Shown: positions 46,985 to 56,081, numbered from the stretch's first letter. The stretch is 64,000 nt of DNA from UBA668 sp041394605 (GCA_041394605.1 JAWKHX010000011.1:141423-205422); one strand, 5' to 3'. A program made the numbers and translations. Notes: a model not told the origin generated them from the letters alone.

Positions 46985-47881
46985 CTACCCCTTGTTGGCG
47001 CCCAGCGTCAGACCGCTGATGAAGTGCTTCTGCAAGGCAAGGTAGACCGCCAGCGTGGGCATCGCGATCATCATCGACGCTGCGGCGATGAGGTTGTAGT
47101 TGCTGGCGTACTGGCCGTTCAGCACGGCGATCGACGACGTGATGGGCCGCTCGGCGCCCTGGTTCAGCAGCACCGCACCCCAGAAGAAGTCGTTGTACAG
47201 CCAGGTGAACTCCAGGGTGCCGAGTGCAGCGAACGCCGGCCGGCACAGCGGCAGGATGATCTGCCAGTACTGCCGCCATACGCTGGCGCCGTCCACCATC
47301 GCGGCCTCGCCGAGTTCCTTCGGGATGGTTTTCATGTAGTTGGACAGCACGAACGTGCAGAATCCGGTCTGGAAGGCGACGTGGATCAGGATGACCGCCA
47401 CCTTCGTGCCCAGCAGCGAGCCCGTGTCGGTGTCGCTCAGCACGTCCGGCCACGGTGTGTTCTTGAAGATGCGGAACAGGGGCTGGAAGATCACCTGCTG
47501 CGGCATCAGGTTGCCGGCGGTGAACAGCACCAGGAAGAACACGTTGAACTTCCACGAGTACCGCGAGCAGGCATACGCGACCATGCTGGAGAGCAGGAGG
47601 ATGAGGATCAACGACGGGATGACGATGAACATCGTCTTGCCGAAGTGGCCCCAGATGCTGCCCACCCGCCAGGCCTCGCGGTAGTTCTCCAGGGTGAGCG
47701 CCTTCGGCCAGGAGAACACGCCGTTCACCTGCGTGTCGCGCTCGAAGAAGCGGAACGAGGACAGCAGCGCCGCCACCATCGGCACCAGCCAGGCCACGGC
47801 CACCACACCGAGTACCGCCTGCACCAGGAACCGCTTCAGCCGGCTGTCGCCGACCGAGTTCACGGACGCGTGCCCACTCAT
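46985..47881 (-). CDS. Carbohydrate ABC transporter permease (MalG-like)
   Basis: 298 residues, six membrane segments. EAA loop ELGEAAMVDGASVWRQYWQI followed by ILPLCRPAF contacts the ATPase. The N-terminus has the long TM1 VLGVVAVAWLVPMVAALLSS and ends GLTLGANKG, a typical CUT1 C-terminus. Overlaps the MalF-like gene by four bases. Partners: binding protein (48887-50206) and ATPase (51293-52372). Confidence 0.93.
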   Translation of the reverse strand: MSGHASVNSVGDSRLKRFLVQAVLGVVAVAWLVPMVAALLSSFRFFERDTQVNGVFSWPKALTLENYREAWRVGSIWGHFGKTMFIVIPSLILILLLSSMVAYACSRYSWKFNVFFLVLFTAGNLMPQQVIFQPLFRIFKNTPWPDVLSDTDTGSLLGTKVAVILIHVAFQTGFCTFVLSNYMKTIPKELGEAAMVDGASVWRQYWQIILPLCRPAFAALGTLEFTWLYNDFFWGAVLLNQGAERPITSSIAVLNGQYASNYNLIAAASMMIAMPTLAVYLALQKHFISGLTLGANKG

Positions 47882-48873
47882 GTCTCACGCTCCCGGAAGT
47901 TGTTGATGACGTACCAGATGATGAACCCGATGCACAGCACGAACAGCACCATCCCGAACGCCGAACCGCGGCCGGCGTAGCCGCCGCCTTCGCCCATCAG
48001 CGAGTTGGTGACCAGCGTGCCCATCACCTCGGTACCTCGCGGCTCGCTCAGCGCGGCGACGATGTCGTAGGCCCGCAGTGCCTCGATCACCGTGATCACG
48101 GCGACCACCACGTTGATCGGCTTCAGCCCCGGGAACACCACCCGGCGGAACGTCTGCCACTCGTTGCAGCCGTCGATGGCAGCCGCCTCGCGCAGCGCCG
48201 GGTCGAAGCTCTTCAAGCCGGCGAGGTATAGCACCATCACGTAGCCGATGTGCCGCCACGCCATGGCGATGAGCAGCGCGGCGAAGTTCTTCGACAGCCC
48301 GAGCGGGAAGTCCAGCAGGGGCAGGTGGATCTCGAACAGCTTGGTCTGGTCGCCCACGAAGTCCACCGGTTTGCCGGGCCACAGGATGTTCAGCAGGCCG
48401 GAGTCGCGGTTGAACATGACGCTCTTCCAGATGAACCCGACCACGGCCATCGAGAGCACCACCGGGAAGTAGTACACGCTCTGGTAGAAGCGGGTGCCCT
48501 TGATGTTCTTGTCCAGCAGGTAGGCCAGCAGCACCCCGATCGCGGAGCACAAGAACAGCCACACCATGAGGATGAGGTTGTTGAACAGCGCCGGGAACAG
48601 CTGGTTGTCGAAGATCGTGAAGATCTCCCAGTAGTTGCGGAAGCCGACGAGCTCGGCGGTGCTGACCGGGCGGATGTTGTCCCACCGCATGAACGACAGG
48701 ATCCCGGTGAGGATCGCCGGGATCCAGACGAGCACCACGTGCAGGAACGTCGGGATGCCGACCATCACCCACAGGACGATCTTGTCGCGCTTGGTCAGCT
48801 GGGAAAAGCGCCGGCGGCGCCCCGTGGGGGGCGCCGCCGTGACCTTGTTGGAGGACATGGTCTGGTCCGTCAC
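47878..48873 (-). CDS. Carbohydrate ABC transporter permease (MalF-like)
   Basis: 331 residues, six membrane segments after a basic cytoplasmic tail. EAA loop ALREAAAIDGCNEWQTFRRV then VFPGLKPIN. Located between the binding-protein and MalG-like genes in a CUT1 oligosaccharide importer. Start ATG 48873 lies 13 bases past the binding-protein stop. Confidence 0.93.
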   Translation of the reverse strand: MTDQTMSSNKVTAAPPTGRRRRFSQLTKRDKIVLWVMVGIPTFLHVVLVWIPAILTGILSFMRWDNIRPVSTAELVGFRNYWEIFTIFDNQLFPALFNNLILMVWLFLCSAIGVLLAYLLDKNIKGTRFYQSVYYFPVVLSMAVVGFIWKSVMFNRDSGLLNILWPGKPVDFVGDQTKLFEIHLPLLDFPLGLSKNFAALLIAMAWRHIGYVMVLYLAGLKSFDPALREAAAIDGCNEWQTFRRVVFPGLKPINVVVAVITVIEALRAYDIVAALSEPRGTEVMGTLVTNSLMGEGGGYAGRGSAFGMVLFVLCIGFIIWYVINNFRERET

Positions 48874-48886
48874 CGGATCGCGCCTG

Positions 48887-50206
48887 TCACTCGAAGGTGT
48901 AGGTCTTCTTCTGCTCTTCCACCGTGGACAGGATCGAGTCGATCTGGCCCGGGTCGGAGAGGAAGTCCTGGATGGCCTTGCCGACGACCTTGGCGGCGAA
49001 GTCCGGGTCCGTGTCGCGGTCGAGGAACTGGGAGATGTACTTCGCCGCGCCCACGATCTCGGCGGACTTCTCCTGCAGGGCGTTGTACCCGTCCGTCTTG
49101 GCCTTCGAGTTGGCGGCCACCACGGCGGGGTTCACGCCGATGTAGGCGTCGATCGCGCCGGCACCGCCGAGGGCCCCCAGCAGCGACCTGGCACCGGCGT
49201 CGTTCTTCGGGCTCTTCGCCATCATGAAGCCGTCGATCGGCGCCTCGACGGCCTCCTGGCCGTACGCCGGGTCGATGGCCGGGAAGGCGAAGAAGTCGAT
49301 GTCGTCGATGATGTCCTGCTGGGTGTCGTCGAAGTTGCTGGTGACGAACGTGCCGAGCAGGTACATGCCGACCTCGTTGTTGCCGAGCGCCGTGGCGGCG
49401 TCCTGCCAGGTGCGGCCGTTCACGTCCGGCTGGTAGTAGTCCAGCAGGGCCGACCAGTTCTCGAACACCTTCTTGACCTTGTCGTCGGTCCAGCTCTCCT
49501 TGCCGCCCATCAGCGACACGTGGAAGTCGTAGCCGTTGGTGCGCATGTTGATCATGTCGAACATGCCCATCTGCGGCCAGCCACCGTCGTTGGCCGCGGC
49601 CAGCGGGGTGATGCCGTCGGCAACCATCTGGTCGCACAGGGCCATGAACTCGTCCCACGTGGTGGGGATGGCGTAGTTCTTCTCCTCGAACAGGCTCTTC
49701 CGGTAGTGGACGGCCCACGGGTAGAAGTAGAACGGCACGAAGTACTGCTTGCCGTCGAGACCCGTGGCCGCGTTCTTGAAGCCCTCGCTCATGTCGGGCA
49801 GCTTCGTCCACACGTCGCTGATGTCGGCGACCACACCCTTGCCGGCGAAGGCCCGCATGCGATACCCGGCGAACCAGCAGACCACGTCGTCGGGCTGCTG
49901 GATGTAGGTGTTGAAGTTCTCCTGGTACGTGTTGTGGTCGACGGTGTTGATCTTCACGTTGAGCCCAGTGGAGTCGATGGCCGCCTTGATGGCCGCGCTG
50001 TCCTTCGGGTCGCTGTAGTTGGAGCCGAACGTGACCTCACTGCCACCACCGCCACCGCTGCCGCTGTCGTCGTCGTCACCGCACGAGGTCAGCACCACGC
50101 CACCGGCAGCGGCGGCCACTGCGGCGGAGGCCAGCAGCGTGCGGCGTGACATCACGCTGAACCCGACCTCGGACGGGCTCGGCGACTTCTCGATCTTCCC
50201 GGTCAT
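48887..50206 (-). CDS. Extracellular sugar-binding lipoprotein of the galactoside ABC importer
   Basis: 439 residues. Signal with twin arginine (MSRRTLL), hydrophobic core ASAAVAAAAGGVVL and lipobox LTSC, so a probable Tat-exported lipoprotein. Mature solute-binding fold: EVTFGSNYSDPKDSAAIKAA, FYFYPWAVHYRKSLFEEKNY, IPTTWDEFMALCDQMVADG, KGKAIQDFL-like end. First gene of the leftward operon; GAGGGGGAG precedes ATG 50206, and the promoter at 50262-50290 leaves a 5' UTR of about 50 bases. Confidence 0.93.
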   Translation of the reverse strand: MTGKIEKSPSPSEVGFSVMSRRTLLASAAVAAAAGGVVLTSCGDDDDSGSGGGGGSEVTFGSNYSDPKDSAAIKAAIDSTGLNVKINTVDHNTYQENFNTYIQQPDDVVCWFAGYRMRAFAGKGVVADISDVWTKLPDMSEGFKNAATGLDGKQYFVPFYFYPWAVHYRKSLFEEKNYAIPTTWDEFMALCDQMVADGITPLAAANDGGWPQMGMFDMINMRTNGYDFHVSLMGGKESWTDDKVKKVFENWSALLDYYQPDVNGRTWQDAATALGNNEVGMYLLGTFVTSNFDDTQQDIIDDIDFFAFPAIDPAYGQEAVEAPIDGFMMAKSPKNDAGARSLLGALGGAGAIDAYIGVNPAVVAANSKAKTDGYNALQEKSAEIVGAAKYISQFLDRDTDPDFAAKVVGKAIQDFLSDPGQIDSILSTVEEQKKTYTFE

Positions 50207-50261
50207 GACTCCCCCTCTGGAGTGTGCGTGAACGCCGTACAGAATCGGCGTGACTGAGGGA

Positions 50262-50290
50262 ACAATCGCACGGAAACGACAGGGTGTCAA
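50262..50290 (-). promoter_or_regulatory. Promoter of the leftward galactoside operon
   Basis: TTGACA (50285-50290) and GATTGT (50262-50267), read on the minus strand, are 17 bases apart, a strong sigma-70-type promoter. Confidence 0.6.
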
Positions 50291-50301
50291 TCGCGGTGTG
50301 C

Positions 50302-50340
50302 GTATTTCGCACAGATCCTGTTGGATTTCGTGCGAAATAC
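50302..50340. promoter_or_regulatory. Shared operator of the divergent galactoside genes
   Basis: GTATTTCGCAC and GTGCGAAATAC form perfect 11-base arms around a 17-base spacer, AT-rich against the background and midway between the two promoters. Best candidate target for the adjacent DeoR-family regulator. Confidence 0.65.
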
Positions 50341-50383
50341 CGTCATTGGCGCCGACGATCTCTCACCTCGTCGTTCGATTCTG

Positions 50384-50412
50384 TTGACTTTCCGGTCGCG
50401 GGAGGGCACAGT
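50384..50412 (+). promoter_or_regulatory. Promoter of deoR-type gene, ATPase and galT
   Basis: TTGACT (50384-50389), 17 bases, CACAGT (50407-50412), then 8 nt to ATG 50421: the clearest leaderless promoter in the window. Confidence 0.6.
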
Positions 50413-50420
50413 GCAACCCG

Positions 50421-51293
50421 ATGACCACTGCGCATCCGCCGACCGACCTCGGGTCCACGCGGGCACTCGCCCGCCAACGACACGACGTGATCCTGGCCGA
50501 GGTGCGCCGGCGCGGCGCGGCCCGGGTCAGCGACCTCGCCCAACTGCTGGGCGTCAGCGACATGACCGTGCGCCGCGACCTCGAGGTGCTCGACGAGGCC
50601 GGCCTGCTGGCCAAGGTGCACGGTGGCGCCACCCTGCCCGAAGAGCACAGCACCGACGAGCCGGGCTTCGAGGCCAAGCTGCAGCGCAACACCCGTGAGA
50701 AGCACGCCATCGCGCTGGCCGCGGCCGCGTTGGTGCGCCCCGGCTCGGCCATCGGCATCACCGCCGGCACCACCACGTGGCAGTTCGCCTCGCACATCAT
50801 CGACATCGCCGGCCTCACCGTCGTCACCAACTCGATCCGGGTCGCCGAGGTGCTGCACCACTCGCAGCGCCCCGACCGCACTGTCGTCCTCACCGGCGGT
50901 GTGCGCACCCCGTCCGACGCGCTCGTCGGCCCCGTGGCCGTGGGCGCGTTGCGGTCGCTCCATCTGGACATGGTGTTCATGGGCGTGCACGGCATGAGCA
51001 GCCGCGCCGGGTTCACCACCCCCAACCTCATGGAGGCCGAGACCAACCGTGCTTTCGTCACCGCCACCGAGCACCTCGTGGTCCTCGCCGACCACAGCAA
51101 GTGGGGCATCACCGGGTTGAGTTCGATGGCTGCACTGGAGGACGCCGCCATCCTCGTCTGCGACCGCGGCCTCGGCGACGCTGCCCGCACGGAACTCGGC
51201 GATCGGGTGGGGCGCCTCGTGCTCGCCGACCCGGCCTTCGCCGAAGACCCGTCCCACACCGACCCGTCCACCATCGAACGCAGGAGGGCCTGA
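50421..51293 (+). CDS. DeoR/GlpR-family regulator of the galactoside locus
   Basis: 290 residues. N-terminal HTH (RHDVILAEVRRRGAARVSDL, LLGVSDMTVRRDLEVLDEAG, KVHGGATL), then the DeoR sugar-phosphate sensor domain (IGITAGTTTWQFASHI, LVGPVAVGAL, LVVLADHSKWG). Likely represses or activates both divergent operons from the palindrome at 50302-50340, responding to a phosphorylated galactose metabolite (inference). Its stop overlaps the ATPase start (TGATG). Confidence 0.92.
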   Translation: MTTAHPPTDLGSTRALARQRHDVILAEVRRRGAARVSDLAQLLGVSDMTVRRDLEVLDEAGLLAKVHGGATLPEEHSTDEPGFEAKLQRNTREKHAIALAAAALVRPGSAIGITAGTTTWQFASHIIDIAGLTVVTNSIRVAEVLHHSQRPDRTVVLTGGVRTPSDALVGPVAVGALRSLHLDMVFMGVHGMSSRAGFTTPNLMEAETNRAFVTATEHLVVLADHSKWGITGLSSMAALEDAAILVCDRGLGDAARTELGDRVGRLVLADPAFAEDPSHTDPSTIERRRA

Positions 51294-52372
51294 TGGCCAC
51301 CGTCACCTTCCAGGGCGCCAGCCGCATCTACTCCCAGGGTCACGCCCCGGCCGTCGACCATCTGGACCTCGAGATCCTCGACGGCGAGTTCCTCGTGCTC
51401 GTCGGCCCGTCCGGCTGCGGCAAGAGCACCACCCTGCGGATGCTGGCCGGGTTGGAACCGATCGACGACGGTGCGGTGTTCATCGGCGACCGCGACGTCA
51501 CCGCCGTGCCACCGAAGGACCGCGACATCGCCATGGTCTTCCAGAGCTACGCGCTCTACCCGCACATGACCGTGGCCGAGAACATCGGCTTCCACCTCAA
51601 GGTGAAAGGCGTGCCCAAGGAGGAGCGCGCTGAGCGGGTGCTGGAGGCCGCCCGGTTGCTGGACCTCGAGGAGTACCTGTCGCGCAAGCCGGCCAAGCTC
51701 TCCGGTGGCCAGCGCCAGCGCGTCGCGATGGGGCGGGCCATCGTCCGCCAGCCGCAGGTGTTCCTGATGGACGAACCCCTCTCCAACCTGGACGCCAAGT
51801 TGCGTGTACAGACCCGCACCCAGATCGCGTCGCTGCAGCGACGGTTGGGCGTCACCACGGTGTACGTCACCCACGATCAGGTGGAGGCGATGACGATGGG
51901 CGACCGCGTGGCCGTGCTGAAGGACGGTGTGCTGCAGCAGTGCGCCAGCCCGCGCGAACTGTTCACCCGCCCGGCCAACCTGTTCGTGGCCGGCTTCATC
52001 GGCTCACCGGCGATGAACATGGTGCAGTGCACGGTGCGGGGCGACACCGCCGAGTTCTCCGCGCTGCAGGTGCCGCTGTCGCCCGCCCAGCAGGCGGCCC
52101 TCACGTCCGACGCCGTCACCATCGGTGTCCGCCCCGAAGGCCTCCACCTGTCGCCCGATGGCACCGGCATGCACGCCAAAATCGCCGTCGTCGAGGAACT
52201 GGGGTCGGACAGCTATCTCTACTGCGCTCCCGAGGGCCACCCGGATGTGTCGATCGTGTCCCGCGCGGAAGGGTTGAGCTCGGCCCGCGTGGGAGACTCC
52301 GTGGTGCTCCGGCCCGACCCGGGCGCGGTGCACCTCTTCGACACCGCCTCCGGAGCCCGCCTCCCCGACTGA
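51293..52372 (+). CDS. Sugar ABC transporter ATPase (MsmX/UgpC-type)
   Basis: 359 residues. Walker A GPSGCGKST, Q-loop VFQSYALYPHMTV, signature LSGGQRQRVAMGRAI, Walker B VFLMDEPLSNLDA, switch His in VYVTHDQVEAMTMGDRV, plus the C-terminal OB/TOBE regulatory domain (AVTIGVRPEGLHL). Energises the CUT1 importer encoded divergently. Coupled to the DeoR gene and followed by galT after three bases. Confidence 0.94.
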   Translation: MATVTFQGASRIYSQGHAPAVDHLDLEILDGEFLVLVGPSGCGKSTTLRMLAGLEPIDDGAVFIGDRDVTAVPPKDRDIAMVFQSYALYPHMTVAENIGFHLKVKGVPKEERAERVLEAARLLDLEEYLSRKPAKLSGGQRQRVAMGRAIVRQPQVFLMDEPLSNLDAKLRVQTRTQIASLQRRLGVTTVYVTHDQVEAMTMGDRVAVLKDGVLQQCASPRELFTRPANLFVAGFIGSPAMNMVQCTVRGDTAEFSALQVPLSPAQQAALTSDAVTIGVRPEGLHLSPDGTGMHAKIAVVEELGSDSYLYCAPEGHPDVSIVSRAEGLSSARVGDSVVLRPDPGAVHLFDTASGARLPD

Positions 52373-52375
52373 GCC

Positions 52376-53230
52376 ATGAACACACCATCCGACCGCCGCA
52401 GCGACCCCCACCTCGGCACCGTCGTGCACGTGGTGGGCACCCGCCAGGCCCGCCCCAACCTGCCCTCCACGGGCTGCCCCTTCTGCGTCGGTGGGCGCGA
52501 AGCCCCCGAACCGTACGACGTGAAGTCGTTCCCCAACCGCTGGCCGGCCATGCCCGGTGACCGCTGCGAGGTGGTGCTGTACACGCCGGACCACGACGCA
52601 ACGTTCGCGTCGCTCGGGGTGGACGGCGCCCGCCGGGTGATCGACCTGTGGGCGGAGCGCACCGCCGCGCTCGGCGCCCGACCCGACGTGGACTATGTGC
52701 TGGTGTTCGAGAACCGCGGCCCCGAGGTGGGCGCCACGATCGCCCACCCCCATGGGCAGATCTACGCCTACGACCATGTGCCCCAGCGCCCTGCCCGGCT
52801 GCTGGAGGCCAAGTGGACCCCAGACCCGCTGCCCGGCGACCGGCTGGTCATCGCTCGCGACAGCTGGCAGGTGGTGGTGCCGTTCGCCGGCACGTATCCG
52901 GTGAGCCTCAACATCGCCCCCGTGGAGCAGGTGCCCGACGTGGTGGCGCTGGACGGCACCGCCCGCGACGCGCTGGCCGGGGTGATGGTGGACCTGCTCG
53001 GCCGGCTGGACCGGCTGTTCGGGCAGCCCCTGCCCTACATGATGTGGATCAACCAGCGGCCCACCGACGGCGGCGACTGGCCGCAGGCGTGGTGCAACAT
53101 CGAACTGGTGTCGCCGTGGCGCAGCGCCGGGGTGCCGCGGTTCATCGCTGCTGCCGAGGTGGCGTGCGAGGAGTATTTCAACCCGGTGATCCCCGAGGTG
53201 CTCGCCGAGGACCTCCGCGCCCTCGGCTGA
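52376..53230 (+). CDS. galT: Galactose-1-phosphate uridylyltransferase
   Basis: Leloir-pathway exchange of UDP-glucose and galactose-1-phosphate. 284 residues, shorter than E. coli GalT (about 348). Zinc-type CPFC pair in STGCPFCVGG, active site AHPHGQIYAYDHVP with the nucleophilic His, VVPFAGTYPVSLNIAP and the late WCNIELVSPWRS region. GalK and GalE are not in the window. Downstream of the ATPase gene in the rightward operon. Confidence 0.92.
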   Translation: MNTPSDRRSDPHLGTVVHVVGTRQARPNLPSTGCPFCVGGREAPEPYDVKSFPNRWPAMPGDRCEVVLYTPDHDATFASLGVDGARRVIDLWAERTAALGARPDVDYVLVFENRGPEVGATIAHPHGQIYAYDHVPQRPARLLEAKWTPDPLPGDRLVIARDSWQVVVPFAGTYPVSLNIAPVEQVPDVVALDGTARDALAGVMVDLLGRLDRLFGQPLPYMMWINQRPTDGGDWPQAWCNIELVSPWRSAGVPRFIAAAEVACEEYFNPVIPEVLAEDLRALG

Positions 53231-53242
53231 TCGCGCCAACGG

Positions 53243-54043
53243 TCAGGCGGCCGGGTCCACCGGTCGGAACGCAGGCACCCGCTTCTCCAGGAAGCTGGCC
53301 ACGCCCTCCTTGAAGTCCGGCCGTCGCAGCGATGCCTTCATCAACTCGATGGCGTCGTCGGTGGCGGCGACCAGCCCGCGGTCCCAGTCGCCCCACACCT
53401 GCCGCTTCATGACGGCCATCGAGGTGGGCGATGCCGCAGTGGCCAGCTCGGCTGCGTAGTCCAGCGTGCGGTCCATCAGCTGATCGGGCGCGACCACCTC
53501 GTTGACCAGCCCCATTTGGGCGGCCTCCTCGGCCAGGATGACGCGGCCGGAGAACAGCAGGTCCAGCGCCCGCGCATTTCCCACCAGGCGGGGCAGTACC
53601 CAGCTCATGCCGTACTCGGCGATCAGGCCACGGCGGGAGAACGCCGTGGTGAACTTGGCGCCGGCGGCAGCGAAGCGGACGTCGCACATCAGCGCCTGCA
53701 CCATGCCGATCCCGGCGCAGGCACCGTTGACCGCGGCGATCACCGGCTTGGGGATCAGCGTGGTGTGGTACTGGGGCCGGCCGCCGGCCGCGGCGTCCGC
53801 ACCGCCCGACCCGCTGCTGGCGCCGATGCCCTGCAGGGTGTCCATGTCCGCGCCGGCACAGAAGCCGCGGCCGGCGCCGGTGACCACGATGACCTTGACC
53901 GCCTGGTCGGCCGCGCACTGGTCGAGCAGTTCGAAGTAGCGGGTGGCCAGGCCACCGTTCCAGGCGTTCAGCCGCTCCGGCCGGTTGAGCGTGAGCACGC
54001 CGATGCCCGGCTCGCGGAACTCGTAGAGGACGTCGTCAGTCAT
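53243..54043 (-). CDS. Enoyl-CoA hydratase/isomerase family protein
   Basis: 266-residue crotonase. EPGIGVLTLNRPERLNAWNG, oxyanion-hole motif GRGFCAGADMDTLQG and AAVNGACAGIGMVQALMCDV; one catalytic-type Glu at AEYGMSWVLPRLVG, with NEVVAPDQLM. An insertion (GASSGSGGADAAAGGRPQYH) sits after the oxyanion loop. Precise reaction unclear. Start ATG 54043 overlaps the lgt stop by eight bases. Confidence 0.88.
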   Translation of the reverse strand: MTDDVLYEFREPGIGVLTLNRPERLNAWNGGLATRYFELLDQCAADQAVKVIVVTGAGRGFCAGADMDTLQGIGASSGSGGADAAAGGRPQYHTTLIPKPVIAAVNGACAGIGMVQALMCDVRFAAAGAKFTTAFSRRGLIAEYGMSWVLPRLVGNARALDLLFSGRVILAEEAAQMGLVNEVVAPDQLMDRTLDYAAELATAASPTSMAVMKRQVWGDWDRGLVAATDDAIELMKASLRRPDFKEGVASFLEKRVPAFRPVDPAA

Positions 54044-54932
54044 CCTCGGGAACGTAGTCGTCCTGCTCGGCGGCGGGCGTGTCCGGGTTGTCCTCGTCCG
54101 CAGGCATGTCCGAGTCGTCAGCGCCGGCAGCGGCAACGGGAGCGGGGCGACGCCAGTCCCACACCAGGAACGCCACCGCCAGCACGAACGCGACGACCGC
54201 GGTCCACTGGTTCAGCCGCCAGCCACCGCCGGCGTTGGCGGGGTCGATCCGCAGGCCTTCCACCCAGAAGCGGCCGGCCGCGTACCCGGCCACGTACACG
54301 GCCAGCAGGCGGCCGGGCTTCAGCTTCACCTTGCGCTCGATGAGGATCAGCGCACCGGCCAGAGCCACGTTCCACAACGCCTCGTAGAGGAAGGTGGGGT
54401 GGAACAGCGTGCCCGACGCGTAGCCCTCCGGCAGGTGGGCATCATCGATCTCCAGCCCCCACGGCAGGGTGGTGGGCCGGCCGAACAACTCCTGGTTCCA
54501 CCAGTTGCCGAGGCGCCCCACGGCCTGGGCCAGCGGGATGGCCGGCGCCGCGGCGGTGAACATCGCGGCAACGCTGACGCCGCGGCGGCGGGTGGCCCAC
54601 ATGCCCACCAGCACGCCGGCCAGCAGGCCGCCGGGGATGCCCAGGCCACCCTCCCAGATCTTCAGCCAGCGGCTGGGTTCCTTCCACGGCTGGCTCTTGT
54701 CCGTGACGATGTAATAGAGCCGAGCGCCCACCACGCCGGCGGCCACGGCCCACATCGCCATCGAACTGACGTCGTCCTTCGTGCCCGCCCCGGCGCGCTC
54801 CAGCCGGCGGCCGGTGAGCCACACGGCCAGCAGCACACCACTGGCGATCATCAGGCCATACGCGTGGATGGACAGCCCGAAGATGTCGATGCTGCCGCTG
54901 GACGGGCTGGGGATGGAGGCGGGGCGGCCCAC
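54036..54932 (-). CDS. lgt: Prolipoprotein diacylglyceryl transferase
   Basis: 298 residues, integral membrane enzyme that adds diacylglycerol to lipobox cysteines. Seven or so helices; the Lgt signature is AVGRLGNWWNQELFGRPTTL with conserved Arg/Asn/Glu, HAYGLMIASGVLLAVWL near the N-terminus, GARLYYIVTD and HPTFLYEALWN. C-terminal acidic tail (DDSDMPADEDNPDT) is an extension seen in actinobacteria. GTG start is two bases after the esterase stop. It would process the lipoproteins noted in this window. Confidence 0.93.
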   Translation of the reverse strand: MGRPASIPSPSSGSIDIFGLSIHAYGLMIASGVLLAVWLTGRRLERAGAGTKDDVSSMAMWAVAAGVVGARLYYIVTDKSQPWKEPSRWLKIWEGGLGIPGGLLAGVLVGMWATRRRGVSVAAMFTAAAPAIPLAQAVGRLGNWWNQELFGRPTTLPWGLEIDDAHLPEGYASGTLFHPTFLYEALWNVALAGALILIERKVKLKPGRLLAVYVAGYAAGRFWVEGLRIDPANAGGGWRLNQWTAVVAFVLAVAFLVWDWRRPAPVAAAGADDSDMPADEDNPDTPAAEQDDYVPEDD

Positions 54933-54934
54933 GG

Positions 54935-55690
54935 TCAGGCGGTGACGCGGCGGGCGAACGCCACGGTGGACTCGAAGATCAGTTCCTTGTCGTAGTCCTG
55001 GGTGGCCACGTGGTAGCTGCGCTCCAGCGTCACCCGCTCCACCGGGCCGCCGTACGTGGTGGCCAGGAACTCGGCCTGGGCAGGGTCCACCACATGGTCC
55101 TGCGGGGAGTTCATCAGCAGCAGTGGCACCCGCATGCGCGGGTACTCGCCGGCCAGCGGGGCCAGCCCGTCGTTCACCAGGGACAGCAGCGCCCGCAGCG
55201 GGGTGGCGTCGTAGGCGGACTCCTTGGTGTCCGGGTCGGCGATGTCGCTGCCGATGGCCGGGAACAGTTCGGTGCCGCTGGCCAGGGTGTCCTCGATGAG
55301 TTGCACCACCTCGGCCGCCTGGGGCTGGGTGGCCGGGTTCACGCACACCAGGCCGGCGATCTCCGGGTGGTCGGCACCGAGGCGCAGGGTGAGCGCCCCG
55401 CCCATGCTGAGGCCGGCCACCACCACCTTGCCCGCCCGCGCCGCGAGCGTCTGGTAGGCGGCCTCGGCCGCACTCAACCAGTCCGCCCAGCGTGTGGGCA
55501 GCATGTCCTCCACCTCCGTGCCGTGACCTGGCAGCAGCGGCATCTCCACGTGGAAGCCCGCCGCGGCGACGGCTTCGGCCAGGCCGCGCATGCTGCCGGG
55601 GTTGCCGGTGAAGCCGTGGAGGACGAGGACGCCGTGCGGGCCCTCACCGGTGTGGGACCAGGGCTCCGCCCCGGGGATCAGCGCAGTCAT
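54935..55690 (-). CDS. Carboxylesterase/monoacylglycerol-lipase-like alpha/beta hydrolase
   Basis: 251 residues. Nucleophile Ser in VVAGLSMGGALTL, oxyanion region VLVLHGFTGNPGSMRGLAEA, acid Asp in NSPQDHVVDPAQ and catalytic His in ERSYHVATQDYDKELIF. This is the carboxylesterase Est30/YvaK type. No signal peptide. Precedes lgt with a two-base gap. Confidence 0.9.
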   Translation of the reverse strand: MTALIPGAEPWSHTGEGPHGVLVLHGFTGNPGSMRGLAEAVAAAGFHVEMPLLPGHGTEVEDMLPTRWADWLSAAEAAYQTLAARAGKVVVAGLSMGGALTLRLGADHPEIAGLVCVNPATQPQAAEVVQLIEDTLASGTELFPAIGSDIADPDTKESAYDATPLRALLSLVNDGLAPLAGEYPRMRVPLLLMNSPQDHVVDPAQAEFLATTYGGPVERVTLERSYHVATQDYDKELIFESTVAFARRVTA

Positions 55691-55735
55691 GCCGGAGAGT
55701 ATGTCAGCACCGGGGCCGGGACCGGCCGCAACTGC

Positions 55736-56047
55736 TCACACGTAGGGGTCGTTGGCCGAGCCCGGTTCCTCCCACCACTCCCCCGGCACGCCCTGCGACT
55801 GCCAGTCCGGGAAGGGGTAGATGCAGTTGACCGGGCAGGCGGGCAGGCACTTGTCGCACCCGCTGCACAACTCGGGGATGATGACGACGTCGGGTCCGTG
55901 GTTGAAGATCGCGCCGAACTGCGGCGGGCAGTGGCGCAGGCACGCGTCGCAGTTGATGCACTCCAGCATCTCGATGCGCAGCGGTGGGTTCTTCCACTTC
56001 TCGTTGCGCGATCGCTGGCTGATCCGGTCGGCACGGCTGGCTGCCAT
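55736..56047 (-). CDS. Bacterial-type 2[4Fe-4S] ferredoxin
   Basis: 103 residues. Two complete cluster motifs, CINCDACLRHCPPQFGA and CSGCDKCLPACPVNC, each with the fourth cysteine shared as usual, preceded by a short basic extension and followed by an acidic/aromatic tail. Cytoplasmic low-potential electron carrier; a plausible partner of the indolepyruvate ferredoxin oxidoreductase in this window (inference). TACACT ends 7 nt before ATG 56047. Confidence 0.9.
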   Translation of the reverse strand: MAASRADRISQRSRNEKWKNPPLRIEMLECINCDACLRHCPPQFGAIFNHGPDVVIIPELCSGCDKCLPACPVNCIYPFPDWQSQGVPGEWWEEPGSANDPYV

Positions 56048-56081
56048 GCGGCGCAGTGTAGGACAACCCCGTCGGCACGGA

